Assembly: GCA_021816665.1 (NCBI GenBank)
Contig: JAKAXI010000125.1
Location: forward strand, 1 to 6,202
DNA length: 6,202 nucleotides
Direction of reading: 5' to 3'
Source: Bacillota bacterium
GTDB lineage: Bacteria > Bacillota > Bacilli > Alicyclobacillales > Alicyclobacillaceae
This document shows positions 4,538 through 6,202 of this stretch, in pieces. A model generated the notes under the pieces. It searched no databases, was not told where the DNA came from, and saw only the letters and a list, made by a program, of their open reading frames with translations. Each line of letters begins with the position of its first letter. Position 1 is the first letter of the stretch. A program made the position numbers and the translations under genes.

Positions 4538-5826
4538 AACGACATACCGACCCAGACCGGGTCATCCTCGGCGTTCGCAAACGTGCAAGCGAACAACCTC
4601 AGGTGTTACAAGAACGAACAGATGAGTTGCGGGGGCTGACTGAGGCTGCCGGCGGCGAAGTTGTCCGCGTATTTGTTCAGGAGCGCCAAGAACCGGACGG
4701 AGCCTTGTATCTTGGCAGCGGAAAGGTATTGGAGATGGCCGAAGCGGTTGAAGTTGACGATGTGTCGCTGGTCATCTTTGACGGTGAGCTTAGCCCTGCG
4801 CAAATCAGGAACCTATCCGACCGGATGGGATGTCGAGTAATCGACAGAACACAACTGATTCTCGACATCTTTGCGCAGCGAGCGCAGTCCAAGGTTGGCC
4901 GCCTGCAAGTCGAGGTAGCACAGCTTGAATACCTGTTACCGCGGCTGACGGGGCGGGGCGTGCAGATGTCTCGGCTTGGCGGCGGCATCGGCACCAGAGG
5001 ACCTGGCGAAACGCGACTCGAGGTCGACCGTCGACGCATTCGCGACCGCATCTCCCATTTGAAATCCCACTTGCGGGACGCGAAGTCAAAGCGCGCGGAG
5101 CAGCGCAAACGCCGAGTAGCTAGCGTCCCGACAGTCGCGCTTGTCGGCTATACAAACGCAGGGAAGACCACGGTGCTAGGGCGCTGGATGAGCGATCGCG
5201 GTGGGGGCGCAACGGCTCCAGGCGATGCGCGGCTGTTCGACACTCTTGACCCTTTGGCCCGACGTGTTCGGGCCGGACGGACCGGGGAACTGGTTCTGCT
5301 CGATACGGTCGGCTTTGTGCAGGACCTGCCGCATCTGCTCGTCGACGCGTTTCGGGCGACGCTTGAGGAAGTGGTGGCGGCGGATGTAGTTGTCCATGTA
5401 CTGGACGCAAGCGTTGATACTGCGGCTCGCGCAGAGACGACCTATCATGTTCTGCGCGAGCTCGGGGCGGACGGAAAGCCGATTATTACTTTCTACAATA
5501 AACTCGACCGCGTGGGACAGGCCCCACCTCCGGACCGTCACGCAGTGGTCACAGTCTATGGCTCCGCGCGAACAGGGGATGGAATGGCTGAACTCTACAG
5601 CGCCGTCGACGCAGTTCTTGGCCTTGACCCGGTTCGAGTGACACTTTCAGGCCCCCAAGATTCGGAGGCTTTTTGGGCAGATGTAGCTCGTCAAGGGCGC
5701 GTGATCTCTGCGGAAGCAACCGAAGCCGGGGAGATGAAGGTGACGCTTGAAATGGACCGCCGGCAAGCTCCTGGTGTTGGTCTGCCCGATTACGACAGTG
5801 CAACTTCGACGGAGGTACAGCCATGA
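4534..5826 (+). CDS. hflX: GTPase HflX (ribosome-splitting, 50S-binding)
   Basis: The product is 430 residues, normal for HflX. In studied bacteria HflX binds the 50S subunit and splits stalled or heat-damaged ribosomes. The N-terminal HflX domain (about 1-190) contains the signature GGGIGTRGPGETRLE (149-163) and a basic helical linker (about 164-194). The G domain follows: G1 GYTNAGKT (205-212), G2 region LFDTLDP (234-240), G3 DTVGF (257-261), G4 NKLD (322-325) and G5 GSA (343-345). The usual G2 sequence is LFATLDP; here the Ala is Asp (D236), while the essential T237 is kept. A short C-terminal domain ends at 430. The ATG at 4534 is chosen because it follows AAGGGGTGAG (4521-4530) and overlaps the preceding stop (ATGA). 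An upstream in-frame TTG at 4309 would add 75 unrelated residues and overlap the small gene entirely. It corresponds to ynbA of B. subtilis. Confidence 0.96.
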   Translation: MKRHTDPDRVILGVRKRASEQPQVLQERTDELRGLTEAAGGEVVRVFVQERQEPDGALYLGSGKVLEMAEAVEVDDVSLVIFDGELSPAQIRNLSDRMGCRVIDRTQLILDIFAQRAQSKVGRLQVEVAQLEYLLPRLTGRGVQMSRLGGGIGTRGPGETRLEVDRRRIRDRISHLKSHLRDAKSKRAEQRKRRVASVPTVALVGYTNAGKTTVLGRWMSDRGGGATAPGDARLFDTLDPLARRVRAGRTGELVLLDTVGFVQDLPHLLVDAFRATLEEVVAADVVVHVLDASVDTAARAETTYHVLRELGADGKPIITFYNKLDRVGQAPPPDRHAVVTVYGSARTGDGMAELYSAVDAVLGLDPVRVTLSGPQDSEAFWADVARQGRVISAEATEAGEMKVTLEMDRRQAPGVGLPDYDSATSTEVQP

Positions 5827-6202
5827 CCAACTTACAAGTCACTGCCGAAGCGAGAACGGTTGTGGCTCGTGCTGAGCACACAGTCGCAGAAGCGCTGTTG
5901 CGAATCGATGCGATTGCGAGAACGAACCAGGCGAAGGTGCTAGATGCGTTTCACGCCGAGCGCGTTGCCGACGCAGACCTGCACGGTACCACTGGGTATG
6001 GTCTTGGCGACGAGGGAAGGGACAAGTTCGAACGCGTGTTCGCGCGCGTATTTCAGGCGCCACGTGCGCTGGTGCGACCCCAGTTTGTGTCTGGGACACA
6101 TGCGCTAAAGGTTGGGCTGTTTGGCATGGTTCGTCCAGGAGACGAAGTGCTGTTTGCCACAGGTAAGCCGTACGAAACGCTGGAGGCAGTGGTTAGATCG
6201 GA
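5823..6202 (+). CDS. ynbB: Methionine gamma-lyase-like 'aluminium resistance' family protein (YnbB), 3' end outside window
   Basis: The first 126 codons of a PLP-dependent enzyme of the family long called 'aluminium resistance protein' (fold type I, related to cystathionine/methionine gamma-lyases) are present, and the frame is open to the window end. Visible family signatures are NQAKVL (35-40), TGYGLGDEGRD (57-67), RPQFVSGTHAL (85-95), RPGDE (104-108) and TGKPYETL (113-120). The PLP-binding lysine lies beyond the window. The start ATG has GGAGGT at 5811-5816 and overlaps the hflX stop as ATGA. In B. subtilis ynbB follows hflX and precedes glnR-glnA, so those genes are expected next. The physiological substrate of this family is not well established, and the aluminium name should not be taken as function. 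Confidence 0.93.
   Translation, partial: MTNLQVTAEARTVVARAEHTVAEALLRIDAIARTNQAKVLDAFHAERVADADLHGTTGYGLGDEGRDKFERVFARVFQAPRALVRPQFVSGTHALKVGLFGMVRPGDEVLFATGKPYETLEAVVRS

Noticed and set aside
1..6202. CRISPR array, insertion sequence or transposase
   Set aside because: No regularly spaced direct repeats, terminal inverted repeats or transposase-like reading frames were seen on either strand.

Overview
The window looks like chromosomal DNA from an endospore-forming member of the Bacillota, probably the Alicyclobacillus/Kyrpidia group. It has two sporulation or germination genes (spoVAF-like and spoVK), strong AGGAGG-type ribosome binding sites, GTG and TTG starts, and a fairly GC-rich sequence. 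The order spoVK - hflX - ynbB is the Bacillus order (in B. subtilis it is followed by glnR-glnA). The genus assignment is inference from gene content only.

Layout. Bases 1-129 hold the end of what looks like an MscS-type mechanosensitive channel gene whose 3' end appears broken. A good sigma-A promoter (132-161) then drives a tRNA-Ser(GCU) gene (202-294, CCA encoded) that ends in a strong intrinsic terminator (301-337). A monocistronic spoVAF-like gene of the GerA family (440-1945, GTG start) follows, closed by a 14-bp perfect hairpin (1965-1996). Bases 1997-2123 hold a candidate sigma-K-type promoter and the leader of the next operon.

From 2124 to the right edge all genes lie on the + strand and every junction overlaps: spoVK (AAA+ ATPase, TTG start), a small P-loop GTPase, a compact multi-pass membrane protein with two copies of a UbiA-like Asp-rich motif, a 68-residue single-pass protein with a Cys/His tail, hflX (ribosome-splitting GTPase), and the 5' part of ynbB (PLP-dependent 'aluminium resistance'/methionine gamma-lyase-like family). 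Four of the five junctions are ATGA overlaps and the fifth is a 20-nt overlap, so this reads as one translationally coupled operon.

The most interesting part is the three-gene block at 3098-4537, placed between spoVK and hflX, which are adjacent in B. subtilis. It encodes a GTPase, a membrane protein built from two similar halves with aspartate clusters at a constant 103-residue offset, and a small membrane-anchored putative metal-binding protein. None has a function I can assign with confidence. Their coupling to spoVK suggests a membrane-associated process, possibly prenyl-lipid related, during sporulation; this is inference.
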